From the NCBI RefSeq assembly GCF_000142905.1, contig NW_013657618.1, positions 94,314 through 148,349 on the forward strand: a stretch of DNA of 54,036 nt, in the 5' to 3' direction. The notes under the pieces were generated by a model, which worked only from the letters and a program-made list of their open reading frames with translations, was not told the origin of the DNA and did no database searches. Positions 41,047 to 51,300 of this stretch are shown piece by piece (the stretch's first letter is position 1; every line of letters starts with the position of its first letter). The position numbers and the translations under genes were made by a program. Origin of the DNA: Thecamonas trahens ATCC 50062. Taxonomy: Eukaryota; Apusozoa; Apusomonadida; Apusomonadidae.

Positions 41047-41946
41047 TCTAGCGAGAGAGGGAGAGAGTGCGGCACGATTAAGAGGCACGGTTGGGCACGG
41101 GGACAGAGACAGGTACAGGGATACAGCCACCACAAAACATACACACACACACACACACACATACACACACATGTGTATATACATATACTGCAATACACAT
41201 CATGTATACCCCCCCCCTCCCCTCCCCTAGCCCCCCCCTGACACCAACCATGGGAGGGGAGGTCATGCAAGGACTCGCGGGCTTCCTGCGAAAAGGGAGC
41301 ACCTGTCACCAAAGAGAAGACGAGGAGGAGGAGGGGGAGGGGGAGGAGGAGGGGAGGGGGGGGGGGTATGGGGATGCAGCAGGTCACATGGGTGTGGGTG
41401 TGGTTGTATGTACATGGGTATGTGGATGGGGTGGGTGGGGATGGAGGTGGCTGTGCTCCGGCATGGTGGCGTACTTGGGCGGTGGCAAGCATCTCGCGCT
41501 CCGAGTCTGTTTGTGTTGCTGCCATGATCGAAATGAGAGTCAAGTGCGATGAGGGGAGAGCGTGAGAGGGAGGGGAGGGGAGGGGAGAGAGGGGAGGGAG
41601 GGGAGGGAGGGGAGGGAGGGGAGGGGAGGGGAGGGGAGAGAGGGCGGACGGGTACAAGGAGATGAGCTTTCTGTTCTGGCTCTGGGATGTCTGTACAAGG
41701 ATGATCATTGCAGATAGAGATGGAATGTGGAGACTCGGTGACCTCTGCAGCGCGAGGAGGCTGTGTGACACACATCCGTACCGGTAGCTATGCCTGATGT
41801 ATGACGGTGATTGTGTAGGTGAGGTTTGGATATGAAGATGGATGTGGATATGTCTGTGCTGTCGGTGTAGCGTGCGATAACCCATTTAACGAGCGGCCCC
41901 ATTTGTGTCCTCCACCACATGACTACCACACACACTCTCTTACATC
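41047..41946. other. Gene-free region with microsatellites
   Basis: Contains (CA)n at about 41138-41172, several C-runs near 41210-41240, and GGGGA/GGGAG repeats at about 41566-41643. No coding sequence is supported. The last 100 bp form the upstream flank of the 5S rRNA gene. Confidence 0.6.
41566..41643. repeat. (GGGGA)n/(GGGAGGG)n purine repeat
   Basis: Almost pure G/A on the plus strand with many G-tracts of 3-4, G-quadruplex-capable. Confidence 0.88.
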
Positions 41947-42065
41947 GAATGCGTTCATCCTATGCTGAAAATACCCGATCCCGTCTCGCTCTCGGAAGTC
42001 AAGCAGCATGAGGCTTGGTTAGTACTGTGGTGGGGGACCACACGGGAATACCGAGTAACGCATTC
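41947..42065 (+). rRNA. 5S ribosomal RNA
   Basis: 119 nt. The ends GAATGCGTT (41947-41955) and AACGCATTC (42057-42065) pair perfectly over nine bases as helix I. Inside are strongly conserved 5S elements: CTGAAAATACCCGATC, CGTCTCGCTCTCGGAAGTCA (A-box region), GGCTTGGTTAGTACT and GGGAATACCGAGT (C-box region). The internal control region for TFIIIA/Pol III is therefore intact. A T-run follows at 42073-42077. Only one copy is in the window, flanked by repeats rather than by other rRNA genes. Confidence 0.96.
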
Positions 42066-42072
42066 TTTCTTC

Positions 42073-42077
42073 TTTTT
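42073..42077 (+). terminator. RNA polymerase III terminator of the 5S gene
   Basis: TTTTT on the non-template strand seven bases after the 5S 3' end, with shorter TTT runs before it. This is the standard Pol III stop signal. Confidence 0.75.
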
Positions 42078-42306
42078 GCCCAACTACACACCCTCCTTGC
42101 CTGCATGCATGCCTCGATACCATTCCATCGATCAACCATACTTTCGTTCCTCACCCTGGTATGCGGGTGGAGCAGCGTATCGAGGGCGCCCAGCCCCCAA
42201 CCCAGTTGTTTTCGAAGCGGTGGATGATGGATGTCTCCGCACTCTTCCCAGAAAAACAAAGCGGTGCACAAGCAAGCGCGGCAAGTTGTCCTCCAAGATG
42301 CCGAGG

Positions 42307-42438
42307 TCACACTCGCCCCGAGTCGTTGCTGAGGAGAATGCCGTCCGAGTGGATGGCGCCGAAGAGCGGCCCGCCGTCGAGCCACTGGCCCACGTTGTCC
42401 CGGGCCATCTCCAGCAGCAGCAGGCCGTGCGTGCTCAT
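42307..42438 (-). other. Unidentified coding-like minus-strand stretch
   Basis: A 43-codon frame from ATG 42438 (STHGLLLLEMARDNVGQWLD, GPLFGAIHSDGILLSND) looks protein-like. Immediately upstream a different frame (about 42440-42560) also looks coding (CECLRLAEHALATSASTRY, HTLAWGDDDVLCVM). Together they could be the end of a gene with a frameshift or short intron near 42440, or a decayed copy. I do not recognise the family. Confidence 0.25.
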
Positions 42439-42741
42439 CGTCGAGACATGACACAAAGTACATCATCGTCGCCCCACGCCAGTGTGTGCATCGCATACCG
42501 CGTCGATGCAGACGTCGCAAGTGCGTGCTCGGCCAGCCGGAGACACTCGCACCCGTTCCGCGCAGCAAGTGTGAGGGTAGCGTGGGTTGTGGTGTGTGGC
42601 GGCGGTGAAGGAGCCGGCGACGCGTGGGTTGACCGTGGTCGCCAGCCATCTCTTGTCTCGCGCTCGCACGAACGTCAACATGGGCCAAATGCGGACTCGT
42701 GACCGATCCATGTCCAGCAGTTCATCGTCGCCCGTTCGTAC

Positions 42742-43355
42742 CATCCATTAATTGTTCGTTCGCTCGTTCATTCGTTCGTGCCATCCATTAATCGTTCATT
42801 CGTTCATTCGTTCGTTCATTCGTTCATTCGTTCGTGCCATCCATTAATCGTTCATTCGTTCATTCGTTCGTTCATTCGTTCATTCGTTCGTTCATTCGTT
42901 CGATCCATCCATTAATCGTTCATTCGTTCATTCGTTCGTTCATTCGTTCATTCGTTCGTGCCATCCATTAATCGTTCGTTCGTTCGTTCATTCGTTCATT
43001 CGTTCGTGCCATCCATTAATCGTTCGTTCGTTCGTTCATTCGTTCATTCGTTCGTGCCATCCATTAATCGTTCATTCGTTCGTTCATTCGTTCATTCGTT
43101 CGTGCCATCCATTAATCGTTCATTCGTTCATTCATTCGTTCGCTCGTTCATTCGTTCGTTCATTCGTTCGTGCCATCCATTAATCGTTCATTCGTTCATT
43201 CGTTCGTTCATTCGTTCGTGCCATCCATTAATCGTTCATTCGTTCGTTCGTCCGTTCATTCGTTCGTGCCATCCATTAATCGTTCGTTCGTTCGTTCATT
43301 CGTTCATTCGTTCGTGCCATCCATTAATCGTTCGTTCGTTCGTTCGTCCGTTCCA
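42742..43355. repeat. Satellite-like array of CCATCCATTAATCGTTC + (TTCG/TTCA)n units
   Basis: Twelve units of about 39-67 bp, each starting CCATCCATTAATCGTTC (first unit has TTAATTGTTC) and continuing with TTCATTCG and TTCGTTCG tetramers, usually ending CGTTCGTG. Unit length changes by whole tetramers. All frames of one phase read as open because TTCATTCG avoids stops; this is not a gene. Confidence 0.95.
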
Positions 43356-43488
43356 TTCCCCCCTTCGCCCGAAACCCCCCGCGCACACCTCGTGGCCAGC
43401 CACCACTCCACCCCCACCCCCACCCCACCCACCCACCCCCCACCTCACCCACCCCTCCTCTTCATATCCTCTCTCTATATATATATCC

Positions 43489-45230
43489 ATGTCCACACCC
43501 ACACCCTCTCTCGAGGACAAGGTCGCTGTACTTGTCACCCTTGTCCGCAGGTACGCCATGCACCAGCTGGACAACCTGGTCCACCTGCACAACGACTACC
43601 ACTGCCTTGCTCTCGCTCTCTCCCTCCACTCCGCCTNNNNNNNNNNNNNNNNNNNNNNNNNNNNNNNNNNNNNNNNNNNNNNNNNNNNNNNNNNNNNNNN
43701 NNNNNNNNNNNNNNNNNNNNNNNNNNNNNNNNNNNNGGATACAGAAAATTGGCCGAACACGTCCACGAGGCAAAGGCGAGTGAGGCGCGATGGAAGGCCG
43801 TGACGGCAGGTCTGTATGAGAGAGAGCAGCTGGTGGAGGAGAAGCTGAAGGAGGTGGCAAAGGAGCTGCTCGCGCTGCGGGCAGAGCATGGTCGGCTGAA
43901 GAACGAGTACGATGTGGCTGTGGAGAATGTCTCGCTGCTGGCGCAGGAGAGAGACGAGGCGCTGAGGACCATCGCCGAGCAAAAGGCAGAGATCGACGCT
44001 CTCAAGACGCGCTCGCTCGTCCAATCGCTCCGGCCGGATCCGGCAACACTCAAGGCGCGGAGAAAGACTCTGGCCGCAAGGAGAAAGACCGGCGCCGTGG
44101 CGTCGCGCAAGGGAGTTGCAAAAAGCCGCCAGCGGCCCACCACCGCAACGTCGGCCGGTGACGCCGACGACGGCGATGGATCGGATGTCGCGCCCGACCA
44201 CGCCGCACTTGCTGCGGCCAAGACCGAGCGCCGGAAAGAGCGCGAGCGCGAGCGCGAGGACCGCCGCGCTGCAGGTGTACAGCCTCCGGCCACAGCCACT
44301 GTCGCGACTGGCGAGCGGGCCGGGGCGTACCGCCCCACCGGTTCGGGCCTCGAGCTGATGGCACTCTCGCCGGCTGCCAACTACCGACTGGACAAGGCGT
44401 TCAAGACCGGATGGCTCCGCAAGCGCGGCGGAAAGACGTTCACCCCGTTCCGTCGGCGCTTCTTTGTCTGCCGCGACGCGTACGTCTTCTACTACAAGTC
44501 CGAGTCGGACATTGCTCCCACAGGGTACATTCCGCTCGACGGCTGCGCCCTGGTAGCCAAGGCTGCCTCGGCCGGGCACTACCCGTTTGACATTGTCCAC
44601 GCCACCCGGCGCAACTTTGTTCTCGAGGCTGCGTCAGAGTCGGAGCGCGAGGACTGGATGATGGTTCTCTCCAACCGCATCGTCGCCGTCGCCGCCGAGC
44701 TCGAATACGAGCGGGTTGTCGAGGAGCATCGAGTGGCGGCAACGTCGCCGAGCGGCGAGTACGCGAACCATCCAGGGCTCACCCAGCTTCAGCGCCCGCG
44801 CAAGGCCTCCATTGCCGCCCACGTCGTCACGCCCGCCATGCGCCGCGCTATCTCGGAGCAGTCGCGGCGGCTGACCGAGCGCCGGATGTCGGCAACAGCC
44901 GCGGCGTCGACTGCTGCCGCGGCGTCCGCCACCGCCGCTGCCGCCACAGGCGCGGGTACCACCGCCGCCGTCGCACCTTCGCGCCATACGCTCGGCACCC
45001 TCAACACCATGGTCGCCAACTGGCAGTCCAAATCGCATTTGGGCGGCGGGACGGTCCACGAGCGTGCGCTCGCCCAGGCCGCCTCCGAGTTTGCGTATCT
45101 GTTGGAGGAGTCGGCCAAGCTGCGCGGGCACGGGGATGCCGCCGCCGCCGACCGCATCGACGCCATCCGTGACGGCCTAGTCGTCGACTACGCGTCGTCG
45201 GCATTCCCACCGCCGGCTCCGGTAAGCTAA
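43489..45230 (+). CDS. Coiled-coil PH-domain protein, interrupted by a gap
   Basis: ATG at 43489 starts MSTPTPSLEDKVAVLV and LDNLVHLHNDYHCLAL before the gap. After it (from 43737) comes a coiled coil (YEREQLVEEKLKEVAKELLA, LLAQERDEALRTIAEQKAEI), a basic Arg/Lys stretch, then a PH domain from about 44395 to 44690: FKTGWLRKRGGKTFTPFRRR, AYVFYYKSESD, GYIPLDGCALV and the invariant Trp in EREDWMMVLSNRI. The tail is Ala/Thr-rich with a short helix. PH domains commonly bind phosphoinositides or proteins; the basic loop KRGGKTF after the first strand favours lipid binding, by inference. CGCAG|GTACGC at 43550 may be a splice site, so exon structure is uncertain. Stop is 12 bp from the SPFH gene stop. 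Confidence 0.75.
43637..43736. other. Assembly gap (100 N) inside the PH-domain gene
   Basis: Exactly 100 N. The reading frames before and after the gap cannot be related across it. Confidence 0.99.
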
Positions 45231-45242
45231 GTCGTGTGGCGT

Positions 45243-47992
45243 TTACTCGGCCCCGCCACTATTGTTCTTGACAGAAAACAGTGAGGCGACGCCTGGGCCG
45301 CCGGCGCCGTCGGCTGCAAGCATGGACCGGATCTGGCCCGGCAAGCCGCCGGCGGAGATCTGAAGGTCGGTGGGGAGGAGGGCGACATTGTTGCCGAGAG
45401 CGGCAAACATGCGGGCCTGGCCTGCGGCGTAGGCCTCGATGAGGGCGAGCTGGACAGCGAGCGGGTTCTCGGACGCCTCGCCCTGCGCTGCGGCGACCGA
45501 GCGGATCTTCTCCACCTCGGCCATAGTGGCGGCGCGCTTGGCGTTGGCATCGGCGTTGGCCTGGACTTGGATGGCGGCAGCCTCGCCCTCGGCCTGCAGC
45601 AGCGCTGTCTGGTTCCGCTGCTCGACGTTGAGCCGCTCGGCGGAGATCTGGATGGAGACCTCGGCCTGCTGCTCGACGGCGCGCTTCATGTTGGCGTCGG
45701 CAAAGTCGATCGACTCGACCCGCATGCGGGTGAGGGCCACGCCGCGCTCCTGGGCAAAGTCACGGATGCCGAGCTGAAAGGCCGAGCGGACGACGTCGGC
45801 AAACGACTCAGCCTGCTCGTACGTCGGGAGCGCGTCGTCGCTGCCGGCCGAGGAGGCCAAGGGCGCCGTGTGCGCCTTGCTCGTCCTGTGCCCGGCACCT
45901 GGCCCGGCATGCGCCGTCGGATCGGCGATGCCCTGCGAGATCTCGTTAGAGTCGTGGGCGCCAAAAACAGCGAGCAGGGTAGCCTCGGCCTCACGGTGGA
46001 GCTCGTCCTCGATGTCGACAACCTCGACAAAGGCGCGCTTGGGGTCGACGACCTTGTAGAGGACAAAGGCCTTGACGTCAAAAGCGACGCGGTTGCGCGA
46101 GTACACATGGCAGCGCAGATCGAGGCGCTTCTCCTGGATGGAGCGGATGTCTGAGAGCGTCCACAGCTCATCGTCCAGGATGTGGTGACCCTCGTGGAGG
46201 ATGCGGAGCGCCGAGCGGTGCGGCGCGCCCGACGCCGCCGCGGCCTCGGACGCCTTGGCACCCCCGGTCCGCCCGTCGTAGGTGATGGCCACAAAGCCTG
46301 GCGGGATGTTGACAATGTCAAAGGCGCCGAGCGAGATGTGGCGCTCCCACTTGCGGTGGATGTGTCCGCCAAACTGCTCCGGCCGCTGAATAACGTGGAC
46401 GCCCGGCTGGAGGAGGAGCTCGGTTCGCCCGTCGGCGGTAAACTTGTAGCTCACCTCGCCCTGCTTGAGGTTGAGCCTCACCACCGAGCCAAACTCGAGA
46501 ATAGACGTGTTGACATCGTACAGGTCGCGGTCAAAGAAGGCCGGCCGGCGGAGGGTGTACGTGCCAGGCGCGTCGTAGAACCGCGTCTCGCCGTCCTCCG
46601 ACTGGTAGAAGATGATCTTGCCGGCCTGGAGGCGGACGCGCTCAAAGGTCCCGTGCTCGATTCGCGGCTCGTTGACCGAGTGGATGCCGAGGAGCTCCTC
46701 AGGCGCACGGAGGACGTAGCGGCCTTGTTGAGGACGTCGACGTCGCCGGTGGCTGTCCGCATGCACGCGAGCTGGCCCGACTGAACCCGGACAATGGTGA
46801 CCGAACCCTCGCGGAGAACGTCGTCGTTGATGTTGTGCACGTTGCCGACAAAGGTACTCGGCGCGCGGAGCTCGTACGTACCTGGCGAGTCGAGGAACTG
46901 CGTCTCGCCGGCGGCGTCGAGGTAGAACACAACCTGACCGGAGAGCAGCCGCAGCCGCTCGTAGCCCTCGACGTTGATCCGTGGCTCCATGGTGGAGAAG
47001 ACGCCGAGCAGCATCTCGGGTGAGCGCAAGAGCAGCCGGCACACGTCCTTGACCACCACCACGTGGCCGTCGACGTCGCGGACAACCGCAAACTGGCCGG
47101 CTTGGATCCGAATGAGCGAGACTGAGTCCTGCTGGATGCTCTCGCGGTCGAGCGACTCGGAACCGAGGTACGAGATGTACGGCGAGGAGAGCACAAACTG
47201 GGTGCCTGGCGAGAGGACGTACACCTGGTTCTTGAACGAGCAGAACCCGATGCGTCCGGGCGGGACCGTCACGATCTTGGTGTTGCCCAGCTCGACAGCC
47301 TCTTGCCCGTCAAGCCGCTGCGGTGGATGGAGCGTCCGCGTTGGCCCAGCAAAGTAGTACAGGCCCGGCCGCGAGATGACGTACTGATCCGAGCCGTCCT
47401 GGAGCCAGGTGACCTCACCGGGGTTCACCCGTGTGTTTGCTGCCCGGTAGTAGGCGTAGCCAATGCCTGTTGCCTTGAGCAAGCCCATGCCGATCTTTCC
47501 GGTCGCCGACGACGGCAGCGGCGGGAACGGATGGTGGGCAATGTCGCCGACCACAGCCTCGATGACGCCACCGGGTAGTTCGGGCGGCGCCACCGTGTTG
47601 GCCAGCGTTCGGTAGAAAGTGTGCTGCACCAGCCGGACGTTATCGCTGCCATCATCGGCAAACATGCCCGAGACAGCCATCACGCCTGCCCCCGATCGGC
47701 CAGCCGATCGGCCAGCTGCCGCTGACCCCCGCGCCTGTCGCCGCTGATCGACCGACGAGTGGTCGCCGTTGATGGAGGTGCTACCGACGAGCGAGTGGCG
47801 ACCAGCCGTTGCGCCGGCAGGCATGGCATGGGCAAGATCATGGTCATGGTCATGGCGGTGACGAGTCGAGGGAGACGACGACGAGCCGACAGAGGTAAAG
47901 GCATCGGTGGTGACGTCGAGGAGGAGCGAGTCGCGTTCTCCGCCAGAGGCCCGAGGATCCCGAGATGGGTCTGTTGCCGGATATGTCGCCAT
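45243..47992 (-). CDS. SPFH/band-7 family protein with repeated beta modules (one frameshift)
   Basis: About 915 residues over two frames joined near 46722, where one G is missing in AAGGCC. Residues 1-125 are disordered with His-Asp repeats. From ~150 to ~560 four related modules follow, each with a pattern like IRIQAGQFAVVRDVDG ... LLLRSPEMLLGVFST and FYLDAAGETQFLDSPGTYEL. Next is an SPFH-like domain (~590-790: FDIVNIPPGFVAI, RCHVYSRNRVAFDVKAFVLY, VDIEDELHREAEATLLAVFG, FAQERGVALTRMRVESIDFA), then an Ala/Glu/Gln-rich coiled coil (EGEAAAIQVQANADANAKRA) and a hydrophobic tail region (VQLALIEAYAAGQARMFAAL), as in flotillin/stomatin relatives. Such proteins scaffold membrane domains as oligomers. 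No clear transmembrane segment is seen. The start at 47992 is the first ATG before the disordered segment. Confidence 0.75.
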
Positions 47993-48327
47993 GGAATACG
48001 GTGGGGAGGGGTGGGGGAGGGGGAGGGGAGAGGGAGGGGGAGGGGTGGATGGTGTGGTCGTGGCAAGAGTGCACGCGGTGTGGCGCACTGGTTGGAAGCG
48101 GCCGTTTTTGGAGTGGCTTTCTTCAGGTGTCCGGTACGAGTCGCATGTGCGAGTATGGCACACAGTCACGGTTCCGACCATCACGGCTACTGGGAGGGGG
48201 GGGTTGATGGTGATGGAGTTTGTTTGAGGATGAAGAAAGCAAGGAGATGAAGGGGAAAGAGAGGTGCTGCACAATGCCACACAAACCGATGGATGGCACC
48301 CAGCTCAGGGGGCACTCGAGTCTGGGC
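47993..48327. other. Short spacer between two minus-strand genes
   Basis: GGGGA-rich near 48003-48050, a G-run at 48196-48208, no coding support. It should hold the SPFH promoter and the DOCK 3' end. Confidence 0.5.
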
Positions 48328-51300
48328 TTAGGTGTAGGCGAGCTGAGCCTCAAGGCCTTCGCGGTTCTCGTGGAACGAGGTGACGAGGGTGTCGTGCAGG
48401 GCACGCATCTCGGCCGAGACGAGCTTCTCGTGGACGCCGAGGCCGCGGCCGACAATGTCGGACTGGAGGCGGATCTGGTCGCGGAGCTGCTCGACCTTGT
48501 CCTTGTCCTGCGGGTTCTCGGCGATGTAGTTCTTGGTGATAAAGTAGTCCGAGAACATCGAGGTGCCGCCGTTGACAAAGGCGAGGATGATGCCGTTGAG
48601 GGCCATGGTGAGCGGCGAGAGGTTGAGTGAAGCGCCTGCGGCGGCATAGGTGTCGATCATGGCGGCGACTTCCGCATTCTTGTCGACAAGCGACTCGACG
48701 GCGCCGTCGAGCGGCGAGACCTCCTCGTCGTTGCGGTCGACGACGACGGCGCGGGTGAGGACGCCTGGGAACGAGCCATCGATGGAGACGGTGGTGCGAA
48801 TCTGCCACAGGGTGGCAAACTCGTTGCTCTTGTCCTTGACCACACCGGGCTTCTTCCACGGGCGCGAGGAGCGGAAGGTGCGGACGTAGGCCTGCTTAAA
48901 GTACTCGGCCTGGGCCTTGGGCATCTCGATGCCCGGATAGGGCGCGGCGGGGACGGTGGCCGGGTCGACGACCGGGTCGACCTTTGCGATCTGGATGAAC
49001 AGGCCGTCCTGCTCAAAGTACTCGGAGCGCTCGGCCTTGTTGGGAGGAAGGTTGCGGCTGGGAAGCGTGTGCGGAGCTGGTTCTGAACGTCGGACATCTG
49101 CTCGAGCGGCTTGCCGCGGAGGATGAACTCCTTGTTGCGGATCGAGGGCGCAAAGCTGCGGCCAAAGTAGCCGATGCGGTAGTAGGCGGTCTCGAAGCGC
49201 TCCTCGGTGGCCACCTTGGAGAGGATGGCGGCCTTGGCCTGCAGAGCGGCGGCAGCCTCGGCGTAGGCCATGGCGCCCTCGAGCTCTGCGGCGAGGGTCG
49301 AGTAGACGCGGACGGCCTCCTCGTAGACCTTGCCCTTGTCGAGGTTGACGGCGGCCTTTTGGAGGACGGCGCGCTTGCGCTCGTACATGGTCTGCTCCGG
49401 GAAGGCGGGCGAGAGGTAGGGCACGATCTCGGGCGACCACTCCAGCTTGTCGGCGTACATAAGGAGGGCGTAGCCGGCCTCGGCAAAGGTGCCGCCGGCC
49501 TCGTGCAGCTCGACGAGGTGGAGGACCTGGCGGACGTAGGCCTCGAGGCGGCCGATGGAGAGCAGGTACGAGGTGAGCTCGAGAATGGCGGCGATGCGGT
49601 CCTGGTCAAAGAGCGGGTCGTCGGGCAGCTGCTGGAGCTCGAGGGTGAGGGCGACGAGGCGGCCGAGGTTCGACTTGGTCTCCTCCATCTTGGTCTTGAA
49701 GCCCTCGTCGGTGAGCGAGGCGATGTAGGCATCGAGGGCGCCGAGGAAGCGCGAGCCAAACTCTTCGTCGGCGCGCTCGGCGTCGTAGCGGTCAAAGATC
49801 TCGACCTCAACGCGGAGGAGCGACTTTGCCGACGCGTACTCCCACTTGAAGACCCAGCAGAGGATGTCGACGGCCGAGGCCGTGGCGGCCTCGCACGAGA
49901 GCATCATGACGGCGAGCAGGTCGCCGATGATGCTCGGAATGAGGGCGCCGACGCGGGCGTCGCCGAGCTTGGTCCACAGCTCGACAAGCATCGAGGCGCC
50001 GCGGGCACGGAGGTCACCCCAGCGGCAGAGGACGCGCTTGCGGGTGGCGGCGCCGAGGTGCTCGACCTGGATGGCCGGCGAGGTGACGACGCGGGCGAGG
50101 AGCGAAAAGTAGGCGGGGAGGAGGCCCGAGTCGGGCGTGGCGTCGGCGACGACAAGGTCCATGATGAGGCCGGCGATGGCGAGGCAAATGTCGGCCTTGA
50201 TGACGTTAAAGGTGAGCCACTGGGCCGGGTACACCTGCTTCTCGGCAAACTGGGTGACAAAGGTCACGATGGTCTGCAGCAGGTGGAGCTTGGCGGTGAC
50301 CGAGCCGAGCGAGGCGTAGTACTCGAGCAAGTTCTCGACCTTGAGCAGCTTGTACAGGGCCATGCCCGAGGTGACGAGCTGCGACGAGGTAAAGCCGATG
50401 CTGTCCTCCTGGAGGAGCGAGGAGAGGGCGTCGGTGAGAGGGCGGAAGAAGATCATGAGCTCAGACATGAGGACGCGGCGCTGCTCGTCATCGAGGGTGC
50501 CGACCTGGTCGCAGATGGAGCCGATGGCGCCGATGGCGGCGACGCGCGGGTCAAAGGACTCGTCGTCGTACTTGCGCTCCTCGCCGGCGACCGGCTCGAG
50601 GAGGGCGAGCATTTCGGTGGTGATGAGCGGGAGGATGGTCTCACGCGAGCCCGGATGGACGACAAGCTCGGAGCGGGCGAGCGAGCGGATAAACTTGATC
50701 TTCTCGGTGTAGAGCTTCGAGGCGTTGTCAGTCTTGACGGCACCGAGGAACTGGGCGACAAAGGCGGCGACCTCGCCGTACTCGAACATGCGGGTGAGCT
50801 CGATAAAGAGGGTGGAGAACTTGCGGAGGGCGAGGGTCTGGATGCCAAGCAGGACGCGGTCGTCCATCTCCATGAGGGCGTTGAAGGAGGAGAGGAGCTC
50901 GGACATCGAGTTGACAAACTGCGGCTCGCGCGAGGTGGTCTGGTACGCGTCGTTGTAGAGGAGGCGCGAGCGGATGATGAGGCGGAAGATGTACTCGACA
51001 GCCTTGATGGAGGCCTGGACCTGCTTGCGGAACTGCTTGGGCGAGTCGACGTACTGCTTGAGCGAGGCGATGAGATACTGGTGGGCCATGACACCGCGGT
51101 AGTGCTGCTCGATGTAGACGTCGATGACCTTGCGGAACTCTGCGCCGGCGGCACGGTCCTCGGTCATGATGCCGATGATAAAGACGAGGGCGTCGTAGAC
51201 AGCCTTACTCACGCCAGGCTTCTTCTCGAGGAGCTCAAAGAGCACGTCGTAGATGTCCTGGAAGAAGAGCACAATCTCGCCCTTGGAGAGGTAGAGGAAG

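Noticed and set aside
42742-43355. CRISPR-like array
   Set aside because: The spaced CCATCCATTAATCGTTC heads are separated by simple tetramer repeats, not unique spacers, and the genome is eukaryotic.
42958-43636. Open frame of repeated INRSFVRSFVHSF units before the PH gene
   Set aside because: It is the translation of the TTCG/TTCA array. The PH gene starts at 43489, where the sequence becomes non-repetitive.
37780-49065. Programmed -1 ribosomal frameshifting in SDR, SPFH and DOCK
   Set aside because: No shared slippery heptamer or downstream structure is visible, and all three sites are G/C runs short by one base; consensus error is simpler.
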